From contig NZ_FWXF01000008.1 of assembly GCF_900176285.1 (NCBI RefSeq), positions 1-64,000 of the forward strand: DNA of 64,000 bases. Reading direction: 5' to 3'. The number at the start of each line of letters is the position of its first letter. The first letter of the stretch is position 1. This document shows, piece by piece, positions 8,406 through 16,868 of this stretch. The stretch is from Desulfacinum hydrothermale DSM 13146. Its GTDB lineage: Bacteria; Desulfobacterota; Syntrophobacteria; Syntrophobacterales; DSM-9756. The notes under the pieces are model-generated. The model saw nothing but the letters and a program-made list of their open reading frames with translations. It searched no databases and had not been told where the DNA came from. Made by a program: the position numbers and the translations under genes.

Positions 8406-9222
8406 GACGGTCTTCGCCCAGGCCATCCATGCGGCCAGCAACCGCCGCGCGGGACCCTTTGTGGCCGTCAACTGCGGGGCCATTCCCGACACCCTGATCG
8501 AAAGCGAGTTGTTCGGTTATCAGCCCGGAGCCTTTTCAGGAGCACGTCGAGGAGGCAAAGACGGCCTTTTTGCTCAGGCGCACACCGGTAGCATCTTTCT
8601 GGACGAAATCAGTGAAACGTCCCCCCGGTTTCAGACCACGCTCCTTCGCGTCATTCAGGAGATGACCGTCCGCCCTCTGGGATCCGACAAGGTCATTCCC
8701 ATCGACGTGCGCATTATCGCCGCCACCAACCGCAGGCTCAAACGGGAAGTGGAACGGGGAGACTTCCGAAAAGACCTCTACTTCCGGCTCAATATCCTGA
8801 GGTTGAACATCCCGCCTCTGCGGTACCGCAAGGAAGACATTGCCGACCTGGTGCGGCATTTCATCAACCTCAACACGACCCGGCTCGGAAAGGACATTTC
8901 CATTTCCAAGCAGGCCATGCAAATGCTCCAAGACTACCATTGGCCTGGAAACATCAGAGAACTCCAAAATGTCATGGAAAGGCTTTGTGTCACCTGCGAC
9001 ATGAAAATCGATGAAAACCTGATAGCCGGCATTCTGGACGAATGCCGCCTGGAAGATCAGGAAACCTCGGAGCGAATGGAGTCCATCCGCAAGAACCACA
9101 TTCTGGAAGTGCTTCGCCAATGCGGCAACAATAAGAAAAAAGCGGCCGAAAAGCTCGGCATCAGCCGAACGACCCTCTGGCGGGAACTAAAGCGCCTCCG
9201 TTCTTCCCAGGAGTTTGAATGA
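8398..9222 (+). pseudogene. Sigma-54 activator, truncated before Walker A
   Basis: From VFAQAIHAASNRR onward this is an NtrC-family AAA+ domain: VAVNCGAIPDTLIESELFGY, the sigma-54 contact loop as GAFSGA, Walker B IFLDEI, a sensor region and a Fis-type helix-turn-helix (KKKAAEKLGISRTTLWREL) ending at 9222. The Walker A motif GxxGTGKE that should stand immediately before VFAQAIH is missing, as are all sensory domains. The sequence before about 8400 is antisense tctA. An ATG at 8398 could in principle start a shortened product, but without Walker A it could not hydrolyse ATP. It was probably the divergent regulator of the tct/leu operon. Confidence 0.85.
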
Positions 9223-9352
9223 GGGCGGGCAAAAAGACCTGCACGGCGGGGGAAAGGGCCCGGCTGCGCTTTTCCATCGCCAGGTTCCAAAGAAAGCGGG
9301 GCGCTCGGATGACTCCGAACGCCCCCTTGAAGGGCAGCCTAAAGATTTGGTG

Positions 9353-9556
9353 CCGGAGGGCCATTGGGCCTTTCGCCCTATTGTGGCTTTCTGAGCCGTT
9401 GCAATTTCACCGGCCCCGTGGTGCTTTTTGAATCCTCAGAAAGCCTTGGTGGGCGGGTTCGGAACCCGCCTCTATCGGCTGAAACGCCAGGCCGTCAGCG
9501 CGGCCCCGGCTGGTCGCCCCAAGCTTCCGTCCGCACAGCAAGAGGGTCCGCACGGC
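9353..9556 (+). repeat. Dispersed intergenic repeat, copy B
   Basis: Second copy of the ~200-base element: CCTTTCGCCCTATTGTGGCT, then CACCGGCCCCGTGGTGCTTT, the hairpin GGCGGGTTCGGAACCCGCC at 9451-9469, and the tail GGCTGAAACGCCAGGCCG to CTTCCGTCCGCACA. It fills most of the gap between the truncated activator and porB. The first arm of the long-range stem is worn, but CTCAGAAAGCC near 9435 keeps the second arm recognisable. Confidence 0.78.
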
Positions 9557-9616
9557 CGGCGCCCGCGCGGACCTCGGTTTGCACCCATGGCCGTGACGGT
9601 GAGCTGTCGGGACGAT

Positions 9617-10594
9617 TTAGGAAGATTCCTCGCCTTCGGCCGGCTCGGCACCCAGCGAGCACATGGCCAGCAGCTGTTCGTACTCTTCGTCCACCCGCTT
9701 TTGGATCGCCTCGATCTCTTTTTCCGTCAGGTGTCGGAACCGGCGCTGCAGCTTCAAATACTCGCTCACGGGCTTGGGCTTGGTCACCTTCCGCGACAGG
9801 ATCCACTTGCCGTCGATCACCTCATAGAGCGGAAAGACCTTGGTGAGCACGGCCATGCGGGCCACCTCGATGGCCAGATCCGTTCCGTGGCGCCACCCGG
9901 TGGGGCAGGGCGAGTAGATGTGGATATAGGCCGGGCCGGGCACTGCGGCGGCCTTTTTCACCTTGTTCATGAGATCCAGGGCGTAGGCCGGTGACGCCGT
10001 AGCCACGTAGGGAATGCCGTGGGCCGCGGCGATATGGGCCACGTTCTTCTTCCACGTGCGCTGTCCGATGCTCTTCTTGCCCGGAGGCGACGTGGTGGTC
10101 ATGGCGCCGTAGGGCGTGGAGGACGAACGCTGGATGCCCGTGTTCATGTAGGCTTCGTTGTCCAGGCAGACATAGAGGAAGTTGTGGCCCCGTTCCAAGG
10201 CACCGCTCAGGGACTGCAACCCGATATCGGCCGTGCCGCCGTCTCCGCCGTAGGCCAAGAAGACCACGTCGGGCTGGTTGATTTTGCCCTTGCGGTTCAA
10301 CGCCCTGTAGGCCGATTCCACCCCGCTGATGACCGCCGCGGCGTTTTCGAACGCCACGTGAATCCAGGGCACCCGCCAGGCCGTTTGCGGAAAAGGTGAT
10401 GAGATGATCTCCATGCAGCCCGTGGCGCTGGCCACAACCACATTTTCTCCCAACGCCTTCATCACCTGGCGCAGCGCCAGGACCTCACCGCAGCCCTGGC
10501 ACGCCCGATGCCCCGGAGAAAGGGGTTCCCGTTCCGGCAGCTTCTTGGGATGAAAGCCTTTGAAATCCTTGAGTGCTTCCGCTGCAATGCCCAT
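9617..10594 (-). CDS. porB: Pyruvate/2-oxoacid:ferredoxin oxidoreductase, beta subunit
   Basis: 325 residues. It carries the thiamine diphosphate site of the cytoplasmic enzyme that splits pyruvate (or a related 2-oxoacid) with CoA into acyl-CoA, CO2 and reduced ferredoxin. Visible are the N-terminal cluster cysteines in [13 protein letters not shown], the TPP/magnesium motif [15 protein letters not shown] with [10 protein letters not shown], and a later cluster cysteine in SPCPTGW. Length and wording fit the archaeal/Thermotoga four-subunit POR family. It is the last gene of porC-porD-porA-porB; its ATG follows the porA stop directly. Substrate choice between pyruvate and branched 2-oxoacids cannot be settled from sequence reading alone. 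Confidence 0.9.
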   Translation of the reverse strand: MGIAAEALKDFKGFHPKKLPEREPLSPGHRACQGCGEVLALRQVMKALGENVVVASATGCMEIISSPFPQTAWRVPWIHVAFENAAAVISGVESAYRALNRKGKINQPDVVFLAYGGDGGTADIGLQSLSGALERGHNFLYVCLDNEAYMNTGIQRSSSTPYGAMTTTSPPGKKSIGQRTWKKNVAHIAAAHGIPYVATASPAYALDLMNKVKKAAAVPGPAYIHIYSPCPTGWRHGTDLAIEVARMAVLTKVFPLYEVIDGKWILSRKVTKPKPVSEYLKLQRRFRHLTEKEIEAIQKRVDEEYEQLLAMCSLGAEPAEGEESS

Positions 10595-11770
10595 TTATTC
10601 CCTCGCATTCACGATTTCGTATCCCATGGGAAGGCCCTTGGCCAGGCCGTCGCCCACCTTGGCCACCATCGTCTCGAAGTCTTCCACCGTCACGTCCCGG
10701 CCGCCCAAGCCCGCCAGGAAGTTTTGCACGTACGGAGAAAGACCCCGGTCGAACAGGGTGGATTTCACTTCCACACACACCGGCCCACACCCGCCGCTCA
10801 AGGACAGGGCCCGATCCACAACGGCCAGGGCTTTGGCCCCCTTGACGGCGTCCACCAGTTCCTCGGCCGGGAAGGGCCGCCAGAGCCTGAGATGGGCCAG
10901 GCCCACCTTTTGACCGTCGGCACGCATCTTGTCCACGGCCGTCATGGCCGTCTCCGAGATGCTTCCCATGGTGAGCAGAAGGGTCTCGGCATCCTCGGCC
11001 TTGTAGGTTTCCACCGGCTTGTAGGAGCGGCCGAACTGCTTTTCAAATTCCTGCCAGGCCTCCACGATGACGGCCTTGGATTCCTTCACGGCCTCGTCCT
11101 GGGCCTTCTTGGCTTCCGTATAGACCTCGGGCATGCCCACGGGCCCGAAGGTCATGGGGTTTTGGGGATCGAGACGCAACTTGGGCTTGTAGGGCGGAAG
11201 GTAACGATCCACCTCTTCCTTGTCCGGCAGGATGATGGGCTCGATCATGTGGCTTAAGGTAAAGCCGTCCAGGTTGACCATCACAGGCAGAAGCACCCGG
11301 TGGTCTTCCGCCACCCGGAAGGCATGGAGGATCAGGTCCACCACCTCCTGGCCGTTTTCGGCCACCGTCTGGATCCAGCCGGTGTCCCGGGCCATCATCA
11401 TGTCCGCATGATCGTTCCAGATGTTGATGGGAGCACTCAGCGCCCGGTTGGCCACCGCCATGACGATGGGAAGGCGCATGCTGGAAGCGATGTAGCAGAT
11501 TTCCGCCATGAGGGCATAACCCTGGGAAGACGTGGAGGTGAAGGTGCGGGCTCCCGCCGCCGCCGACCCCACGCAGGTGCTCATGGCGCTGTGTTCCGAT
11601 TCCACGGGGATGAATTCCGCGTCCAGATGTCCGTCGGCCACCAGCTCAGAAAGGTGCTCCACTATATGCGTCTGCGGCGTGATGGGATACGCCGCGATCA
11701 CGTCCACATCGCACAGTCCGACCACCTCGGCCGCCGCGATGGAGACTTCCATACCCACTCGCTTGCCCAT
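10595..11770 (-). CDS. porA: Pyruvate/2-oxoacid:ferredoxin oxidoreductase, alpha subunit
   Basis: 391 residues. The alpha subunit supplies the pyrimidine-side TPP contacts and the substrate channel. Signatures are AAYPITPQTHIVEHLSELV near residue 25, FIPVESEHSAMSTCVGSAAAG and TFTSTSSQGYALMAE, all typical of PorA/VorA. A transketolase-C-type domain follows in the last third (RLWRPFPAEELVDAVKGAK). It starts one base after the porD stop and its stop abuts the porB start, so the four subunits are made from one message. Confidence 0.9.
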   Translation of the reverse strand: MGKRVGMEVSIAAAEVVGLCDVDVIAAYPITPQTHIVEHLSELVADGHLDAEFIPVESEHSAMSTCVGSAAAGARTFTSTSSQGYALMAEICYIASSMRLPIVMAVANRALSAPINIWNDHADMMMARDTGWIQTVAENGQEVVDLILHAFRVAEDHRVLLPVMVNLDGFTLSHMIEPIILPDKEEVDRYLPPYKPKLRLDPQNPMTFGPVGMPEVYTEAKKAQDEAVKESKAVIVEAWQEFEKQFGRSYKPVETYKAEDAETLLLTMGSISETAMTAVDKMRADGQKVGLAHLRLWRPFPAEELVDAVKGAKALAVVDRALSLSGGCGPVCVEVKSTLFDRGLSPYVQNFLAGLGGRDVTVEDFETMVAKVGDGLAKGLPMGYEIVNARE

Positions 11771-11771
11771 C

Positions 11772-12065
11772 TTAGTCTCCCTCCTCTACCATCTGGATGG
11801 CGTCCTTGGGACATTCCCGGGCGCAGATCCCGCAGCCTTTGCAGTAGTAGTAGTCGGCCTCGTAATATCCCTCTTCGTTCTTGGAATAGACCATGTCCGG
11901 GCAAAAGATGTAACACTGGCCGCACTTGTTGCAGAGCTCAAAGTTGGTCACCGGCCTCATGGAGCGCCAGTCTCCGGTCTTGAGCTGAGCGGCGCTGCCG
12001 GGCTCCGTCAAGGTGCATCCGAGCTCCAGCTCCTTCCAGCTGACAATCCCTGTTTCCTTGGCCAC
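11772..12065 (-). CDS. porD: Pyruvate/2-oxoacid:ferredoxin oxidoreductase, delta (ferredoxin-like) subunit
   Basis: 97 residues with two complete [4Fe-4S] ferredoxin motifs, CNKCGQCYIFCPD and CKGCGICARECPKD, each C-x2-C-x2-C-x3-C-P. It passes electrons from the TPP centre to external ferredoxin. The aromatic stretch YYEADYYYCKGC between the motifs is typical of PorD. It lies two bases after porC and one base before porA. Confidence 0.92.
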   Translation of the reverse strand: MAKETGIVSWKELELGCTLTEPGSAAQLKTGDWRSMRPVTNFELCNKCGQCYIFCPDMVYSKNEEGYYEADYYYCKGCGICARECPKDAIQMVEEGD

Positions 12066-12067
12066 CG

Positions 12068-12616
12068 CTATCCCTCCACAACCGTTTCTTCATAAGCCCG
12101 CATGCAGGCCTGCAGGTTCTTTTCCGCAATGGGACCGAACCGCTTCTGGACGGGTCCCCGAAGCGCGTCCACGGAGATGACCCCCGTCGCCTTGATGAGG
12201 GCTCCCAGCATGGTGGTGTTGGTAATGGGCACCCGCAAGGTCTCGATGGCAATGGTGCTGGCGTCCACCACGGCCAGCCGCCGGGTGAGCCCGGCATTCT
12301 TTCTCAGCTCGTCCACACTCATCTTGGTATTGACCACGAGAATGCCGTCGTCCGGAACCCCGGCCTGCACGTCCACGATCTCAAGCAGTGTGGGATCCAG
12401 CACCACCACCATGTTGGGGCTGTAGACCTTCTCCCGGGTCCGGATCTGCTGGTCACTGACGCGCACAAACGCCATGACCGGAGCCCCTCGACGTTCCGGG
12501 CCGAAACTTGGAAACGCCTGGGCGTACTTGCCCTCCTCGATGGCGGCCAAGGCCGTGAGCTCCGCAGAGGTCACACCGCCCTGTCCACCTCGACCGTGAA
12601 AACGAATCTCAACCAT
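12068..12616 (-). CDS. porC: Pyruvate/2-oxoacid:ferredoxin oxidoreductase, gamma subunit
   Basis: 182 residues, first gene of the por operon. It opens with MVEIRFHGRGGQGGVTSAEL, the hallmark of the gamma domain, and contains FPSFGPERRGAPVMAF. In fused bacterial PFORs this is domain II; here it is a separate chain that helps bind CoA. A sigma-70 promoter lies about 130 bases upstream (12747-12775). Confidence 0.92.
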   Translation of the reverse strand: MVEIRFHGRGGQGGVTSAELTALAAIEEGKYAQAFPSFGPERRGAPVMAFVRVSDQQIRTREKVYSPNMVVVLDPTLLEIVDVQAGVPDDGILVVNTKMSVDELRKNAGLTRRLAVVDASTIAIETLRVPITNTTMLGALIKATGVISVDALRGPVQKRFGPIAEKNLQACMRAYEETVVEG

Positions 12617-12746
12617 GGGTGAACTCCATCTTTCTACTGTTTACAGGCAGGACCGCATTGAACGGCAGGTTCCTATCGGTGCGGGGCGTATGCGACGCCT
12701 TTGTCTTTCCATCCGCCCCGGGTGCACGGCCCAGTGAGTTGGTCGA

Positions 12747-12775
12747 TATATAACGAGGCTCGCACAGGGGGTCAA
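12747..12775 (-). promoter_or_regulatory. Sigma-70 promoter for porCDAB
   Basis: On the minus strand TTGACC (five of six -35 bases) is followed after exactly 17 bases by TATATA. It lies in the short gap between recR and porC and points at porC, about 130 bases from its ATG. Confidence 0.65.
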
Positions 12776-12788
12776 GGCAATTCGGGCT

Positions 12789-13397
12789 TTAGTGCACTTG
12801 CTGGCGGCCTCGGAGGGCTCGTTCCAAGGTGACCTTGTCGATATATTTGAGATCGCCGCCCATGGGGATGCCGTAGGCGATGCGGGTCACGCGGACCGGC
12901 CGCTGTTCCAGAAGCTTCATGAGGTAGCTGGCGGTGGCTTCCCCTTCGCTGGTGGGATTGGTGGCCAAGATCACCTCCCGGACCTCTTCCCGCTCCAGCC
13001 GTTCCAGCAGCTCCCGGATGCGGATGTCGTCGGGGCCCACACCGTCCAAGGGCGCCAGGGCGCCTTGGAGCACGTGATAGAGGCCTCGAAAGGCTCCGGA
13101 TTCCTCCAGAGCCAGAAGATCCGCGGTGGTTTCCACGACGCAGATCTCCCCGGTCCGACGGGCCGGATCGGCACAGATAGCGCACAGATCCCCATCGGTG
13201 AAATGAAAACACCGGGGACACGTGTGGATTTCCCGCTTGAGGCGCAGGATCGCCTGCGCCAGGGCCTCGGCGTCGGCGGCCGGAGCCCGCAACAGGTGCA
13301 TGGCGATCCGGGAGGCGCTCTTTTCGCCCAGACCCGGCAGCTTACTCAAGTGTTTGATCAGTTCCCGCAGGGTGGGTGGGTGGGCTTTGGTCACCAT
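12789..13397 (-). CDS. recR: Recombination mediator protein RecR
   Basis: 202 residues, the usual length. It works with RecO (and RecF) to load RecA on gapped DNA. It has an N-terminal helix-hairpin-helix region (LSKLPGLGEKSASRIAMHLL), a four-cysteine zinc site (CPRC at the start and CAIC after the loop) and a Toprim domain starting ICVVETTADLLALEE with HVLQGALAPLDGVGPDDI. It follows ebfC by 12 bases in the conserved dnaX-ebfC-recR cluster. Confidence 0.95.
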   Translation of the reverse strand: MVTKAHPPTLRELIKHLSKLPGLGEKSASRIAMHLLRAPAADAEALAQAILRLKREIHTCPRCFHFTDGDLCAICADPARRTGEICVVETTADLLALEESGAFRGLYHVLQGALAPLDGVGPDDIRIRELLERLEREEVREVILATNPTSEGEATASYLMKLLEQRPVRVTRIAYGIPMGGDLKYIDKVTLERALRGRQQVH

Positions 13398-13409
13398 GGC
13401 CGCCCCCGA

Positions 13410-13736
13410 TCAGAAAAGGCCGGGTAGGTTCAGGCCGGGAAGGTTGAGCCCTCCGGCCAGTTTACCCATCTCTTGGGCCACCATTTCCTGAGCCCGCTTG
13501 AGGGCGTCGTTGACGGCGGCCTGCACCAGATCTTCCAACATCTCCACATCTTCGGGGTCCACCACCTGGGGATCGATGGTGATCTTGACCAACTCCTGGC
13601 GCCCGTTGGCCACCGCCGTCACCATGCCGCCGCCGGCGGACGACTCCACCGTGCGCTGGGCCAGCTCTTCTTGCATCTGCGCCAGCTTCTTCTGAAGGCT
13701 TTTCACCTGTTGCATGGGGTTGAATCCTTTGGGCAT
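13410..13736 (-). CDS. ebfC: Nucleoid-associated protein EbfC/YbaB
   Basis: 108 residues. Small dimeric DNA-binding protein. The N-terminal helix is rich in K and Q (MQQVKSLQKKLAQMQEELAQ), followed by GMVTAVANGRQELVKITIDP and a C-terminal helix ending in GGLNLPGLNLPGLF. It sits between dnaX and recR, the standard bacterial order. Confidence 0.93.
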   Translation of the reverse strand: MPKGFNPMQQVKSLQKKLAQMQEELAQRTVESSAGGGMVTAVANGRQELVKITIDPQVVDPEDVEMLEDLVQAAVNDALKRAQEMVAQEMGKLAGGLNLPGLNLPGLF

Positions 13737-13792
13737 GAGAGCCTCCTTTTGCTTGAAGATTGCTTCGGCCGGGACCGACCCGACCGCAAGAC

Positions 13793-15607
13793 TCAGCGGT
13801 CTTTCTTCTTGGATTTCAGGGAGCGCACCTCCACCAGCTCGCCCCCCAGCACTTCGATGGCCTGTTGGACCGCCGGATGATTGAGGGCCAACCGCGTGGG
13901 ACTGGTCTTCCTCGATCCAGCTTGCGAAGGCTTAGGGATGGCCGCCTTCGTTGCGGAAAACCTTATCGGAAAGGCGGCCTTTTTCCCACGAAAATAATGG
14001 GTCAGGTGTTGGCGCAGGGTCCGTTCGCTGTCCCCATTTTGAACGCTGGTTTCAAAGACCTCCAAAACCTGTACGGCCAGAACCCCCTGCGGCTCCTCCA
14101 CCGCCCGGCTCTTTGAGAGCTTGGCCCCCAGGATCTGGTCGCGGGCGGCCACCCATTGACAAAAATCCGACCAATGGCGCACCACGTCCGCCGGCTCCAG
14201 CGACCCCGAATCGGGGTCAACGGATTCCTCTTGGCCCGCAGCGTCCCCCCTTGAAACGGTGCGCCCCGCCCCTTCCGGCTCGTCTTCCCGGACTCCTGCA
14301 AACGCCTCTTGGGAAACCTTGTTCCGCCGTTCTTCGCGAGCGGCCGGGCCCTGGCAGCGCTCTTCGCAGGGAGGCTTGGGAGCCCCAGAAAGCCCCTCCT
14401 TCGGCGGCTCTTTTCTTCCCACACGAAACCGGGGCGGGCTGTCCTCCACTAGGGGCGCTGCGCTCCCCGAGACCAGGCCTTCCAGCCTTTCCAGCACCGC
14501 GTCGATGGATTCCAGGCACGGCAAAGTGGCCAAGCGAAGGAGCAGCATCTCCAGGGCCACCCGCGGGAGACTGGCCCGGCGGATGTCCTCTTCGCCCGCC
14601 ACCAGCATCTGAAAGTAGGAAAAGAGGGCCTCGCCCGAGGTTCGGGACACCAACGCCTCCAGGCCTTGGAGTTCCTCCTGGGGAAGATCCAGCCAGGAAC
14701 CGCCCCGGGCCCGCCCAAAGCTGAGCACCATGAGATCCCGAAAATACTCGCATAGCCGCTGACAGAACCTTCTCAGATCGATGCCCCGCCCATGGAGACG
14801 ATCCACCAAGTCCAGACACCGGGTCACATCCCGATCCAAGACGGCCTGGGCCGCCTCCCGAACGGTCTCCCGATCCACCACGCCCAGCAGATCCAGGACT
14901 TCCCGATCCTCCAGATCCTCGCCCCGAAAGGCCAGAAGCTGCTCCATGAGGCTCTGGGCATCGCGCATGCTGCCGTCGGCCTCGCGAGCCACGGCAAACA
15001 GGACCGATTGGGAAAAATCGGCCCCTTCCTCCTGGGCAATCCGGGCAAGATGGGCCAGGATCTGCCGGGTGGGAATGCGCCGAAAATCGTAGCGCTGACA
15101 ACGGCTTAAGATGGTCCCGGGGATCTTGTGCGGCTCGGTGGTGGCGAAGATGAAAAGGACGTGCTCCGGCGGCTCCTCCAAGGTCTTCAAAAGGGCATTG
15201 AAGGCCTCGGTCGTGAGCATGTGCACTTCATCGATGATGTAAATCTTGTAGGAGCTCTTGGCAGGCCGGTAGCGAACCGTATCCCTCAGTTCCCGGATGC
15301 TGTCGATGCCCCGGTTGGACGCCCCGTCGATCTCCAACACGTCCACGGCGTTTCCCTGGGAGATTTCGCGACAGTTGGAACACTCATTACATGGAACGGG
15401 CGAGATTCCCTTTTGGCAGTTGAGCGCCTTGGCCAGGATGCGGGCCACGGAGGTCTTGCCCACGCCCCGGGCCCCGGTGAACAGATAGGCATGGGCAATG
15501 CGCCCTGTCTTGATGGCGTTTTGCAGGGTTCGGGTCACATGGGGCTGCCCGACCACATGATCAAAGACTTGGGGGCGCCATTTGCGGGCCAGGACCAGGT
15601 AGGACAT
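13793..15607 (-). CDS. dnaX: DNA polymerase III subunit gamma/tau
   Basis: 604 residues from MSYLVLARKWRPQVFDHVVG at 15607. Longer open frame upstream runs through tRNA genes and is not coding. It is the ATPase of the clamp loader. The AAA+ domain shows Walker A GARGVGKTS, a zinc module (CQKGISPVPCNECSNC), Walker B YIIDEVHML, and the sensor region LSRCQRYDFRRI. Domain III follows; after residue about 380 comes a charged, low-complexity tau-type linker and a C-terminal domain. I saw no obvious slippery A-run for a frameshifted gamma form. The gene heads the dnaX-ebfC-recR cluster. Confidence 0.93.
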   Translation of the reverse strand: MSYLVLARKWRPQVFDHVVGQPHVTRTLQNAIKTGRIAHAYLFTGARGVGKTSVARILAKALNCQKGISPVPCNECSNCREISQGNAVDVLEIDGASNRGIDSIRELRDTVRYRPAKSSYKIYIIDEVHMLTTEAFNALLKTLEEPPEHVLFIFATTEPHKIPGTILSRCQRYDFRRIPTRQILAHLARIAQEEGADFSQSVLFAVAREADGSMRDAQSLMEQLLAFRGEDLEDREVLDLLGVVDRETVREAAQAVLDRDVTRCLDLVDRLHGRGIDLRRFCQRLCEYFRDLMVLSFGRARGGSWLDLPQEELQGLEALVSRTSGEALFSYFQMLVAGEEDIRRASLPRVALEMLLLRLATLPCLESIDAVLERLEGLVSGSAAPLVEDSPPRFRVGRKEPPKEGLSGAPKPPCEERCQGPAAREERRNKVSQEAFAGVREDEPEGAGRTVSRGDAAGQEESVDPDSGSLEPADVVRHWSDFCQWVAARDQILGAKLSKSRAVEEPQGVLAVQVLEVFETSVQNGDSERTLRQHLTHYFRGKKAAFPIRFSATKAAIPKPSQAGSRKTSPTRLALNHPAVQQAIEVLGGELVEVRSLKSKKKDR

Positions 15608-15675
15608 GGCTTCGATGAGGTTCCATGGGTTCGGCGTGTTTACGGGCCGACGAACGACGGCCGCGTCCCCACACG

Positions 15676-15708
15676 GAAAAGCTCCCGGAAACCATCGGTT
15701 CGGGAGCT
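15676..15708 (-). terminator. Rho-independent terminator after tRNA-Ser(GGA)
   Basis: On the minus strand AGCTCCCG and CGGGAGCT enclose a 13-base interior that itself contains a GGTTTCC-type pairing, followed by TTTTCC. It lies 20 bases beyond the tRNA 3' end and before dnaX, separating tRNA from dnaX transcription at least partly. Confidence 0.65.
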
Positions 15709-15727
15709 CACCGGCGAGTTTCGAATA

Positions 15728-15821
15728 TGGCGGAGAGAGAGGGATTCGAACCCTCGGTACGCCTTGTGGGCGTACACACGATTTCCAGTCGTGCCCCTTC
15801 GGCCAGCTCGGGCATCTCTCC
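15728..15821 (-). tRNA. tRNA-Ser (anticodon GGA)
   Basis: 94 bases including an encoded CCA. The acceptor stem is GGAGAGA/TCTCTCC with discriminator G. The anticodon stem-loop CACGA-CTGGAAA-TCGTG gives anticodon GGA. The long variable arm (GTACGCC/GGCGTAC) is typical of serine tRNAs, and the T-loop is GGTTCGAATCC. Confidence 0.96.
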
Positions 15822-15852
15822 GCAATCGAAAGAAAATCCTCTGGGGCCCTCA

Positions 15853-15948
15853 TGGCGGAGAGGGTGGGATTCGAACCCACGTGCCCTGCTCTTCACAGGA
15901 CAAGTCGATTTCGAGTCGACCCCGTTACGACCACTTCGGTACCTCTCC
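15853..15948 (-). tRNA. tRNA-Ser (anticodon CGA)
   Basis: 96 bases including an encoded CCA. The acceptor stem is GGAGAGG/CCTCTCC with discriminator G. The loop CTCGAAA gives anticodon CGA. A long variable arm and the T-loop GGTTCGAATCC are present. Only 31 bases separate it from tRNA-Ser(GGA). Its first 24 bases are also the last codons and the stop of tadA. Confidence 0.96.
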
Positions 15949-16446
15949 GCAGGCTCCACTTTTCAAAGATCGCCGTTCACGAAAAAAACGCACCAGCATC
16001 CGGGCGCACTCTTCGTCCCGGACCCCGTGAACAGCTTGGATACTATGCGGGAAAGCCCCGAGGTTTGTCAAGTCCACAACGCCGCCCATGGCCCCCGCCT
16101 TGGGATCTCGCGCACCGAAGACCACCATCTCCACCCGCGCCTGCATCGCGGCCCCCAGGCACATGGCACAGGGCTCCAGCGTCACATACAGGATGGTGCC
16201 GGGAAGACGGTAGTTTCTCAGCAGGCCGGCGGCCCGCCTGAGCGCCAGGATCTCCGCATGGGCCGTGGGGTCCCGGGACGAGACCGGTTGGTTGTGAGCC
16301 CGGGCCAGCACGATGCCCGATTGGCTCACCAGAACGGCCCCCACCGGCACTTCCCCTTTTGCGAAGGCCAGGCGCGCTTCTTCCAAGGCCAGCCCCATGA
16401 AGTAGGGGTGGTCCATCTCAGAGCCACCCCTTGCCCCCGTGGTCAT
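15925..16446 (-). CDS. tadA: tRNA adenosine deaminase TadA
   Basis: 173 residues from ATG 16446 (GGAG five bases upstream); an internal ATG at 16416 would give 163 residues. It deaminates A34 to inosine in tRNA-Arg(ACG). The zinc/catalytic motifs are TAHAEI and EPCAMC, characteristic of the cytidine-deaminase superfamily, and the helix FFRERR near the C-terminus is typical of TadA. Unusually, the final residues CGEVPKWS and the TAA stop are encoded by the 5' 24 bases of the tRNA-Ser(CGA) gene, so the messenger reads into a tRNA gene and tRNA 5' processing would clip the tadA message near its stop codon. Confidence 0.92.
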   Translation of the reverse strand: MTTGARGGSEMDHPYFMGLALEEARLAFAKGEVPVGAVLVSQSGIVLARAHNQPVSSRDPTAHAEILALRRAAGLLRNYRLPGTILYVTLEPCAMCLGAAMQARVEMVVFGARDPKAGAMGGVVDLTNLGAFPHSIQAVHGVRDEECARMLVRFFRERRSLKSGACGEVPKWS

Positions 16447-16587
16447 CCCGTCTCCCTTGCCAAGCCGCCTGCGCCTCCTTACCTTCCGGTCAAAGATGGG
16501 GCCCGCGCCGAGTCGCTGCTTTCGACTTGTGTATTCCCACAAATCGGCAAAGCCGGTCCGGATGCCTTCCGCGCCGCCCCTTTCCTG

Positions 16588-16776
16588 TAGGAGGCTGTCT
16601 GACAATGAACTCTTGGCCTTTCTGACAAATGCAATTCAAGTGTGCCTTGTGACGCTTTTTGAGCTTTGTAGGGGAGGGTCCGGAACCCACCCCTACGGCT
16701 GAAACGCCAGGCCGGAAGCACGGCCCCGGCGGTTGCCCCAAGATTCTGCCCGTACAACATAGAAGCAGCCTGGGCG
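16588..16776 (+). repeat. Dispersed intergenic repeat, copy C
   Basis: Third copy of the ~200-base element, starting TAGGAGGCTGTCTGACAATG. Its hairpin is TAGGGGAGGGTCCGGAACCC to ACCCCTA (16669-16697, with one mismatch pair relative to copy D), and its tail runs GGCTGAAACGCCAGGCCGGA and then GCAGCCTGGGCG. The opening TAGGAGGCTGTC is identical to copy A, where the TAG is a gene stop codon. Confidence 0.78.
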
Positions 16777-16868
16777 TAGGCTCCCATGGGCCCTTGGAAC
16801 CGCTTCCATGCGGTTCTGGAAGGTAACAAGGAAGCCCAAATCTCTTCAACCTTTACTGGGAGGTTCCC

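Noticed and set aside
15608-15727. Small SRP RNA gene between tRNA-Ser and dnaX
   Set aside because: This is a common place for ffs, but the conserved GGTCAGG...GGAAG-x-AGCAGCC domain is absent; the visible hairpin is a terminator.
15608-15880. N-terminal extension of DnaX reaching through the tRNA genes
   Set aside because: The extra 91 codons are antisense-free reading of tRNA-Ser and a terminator; DnaX proteins start at MSYLVLARKWRP.
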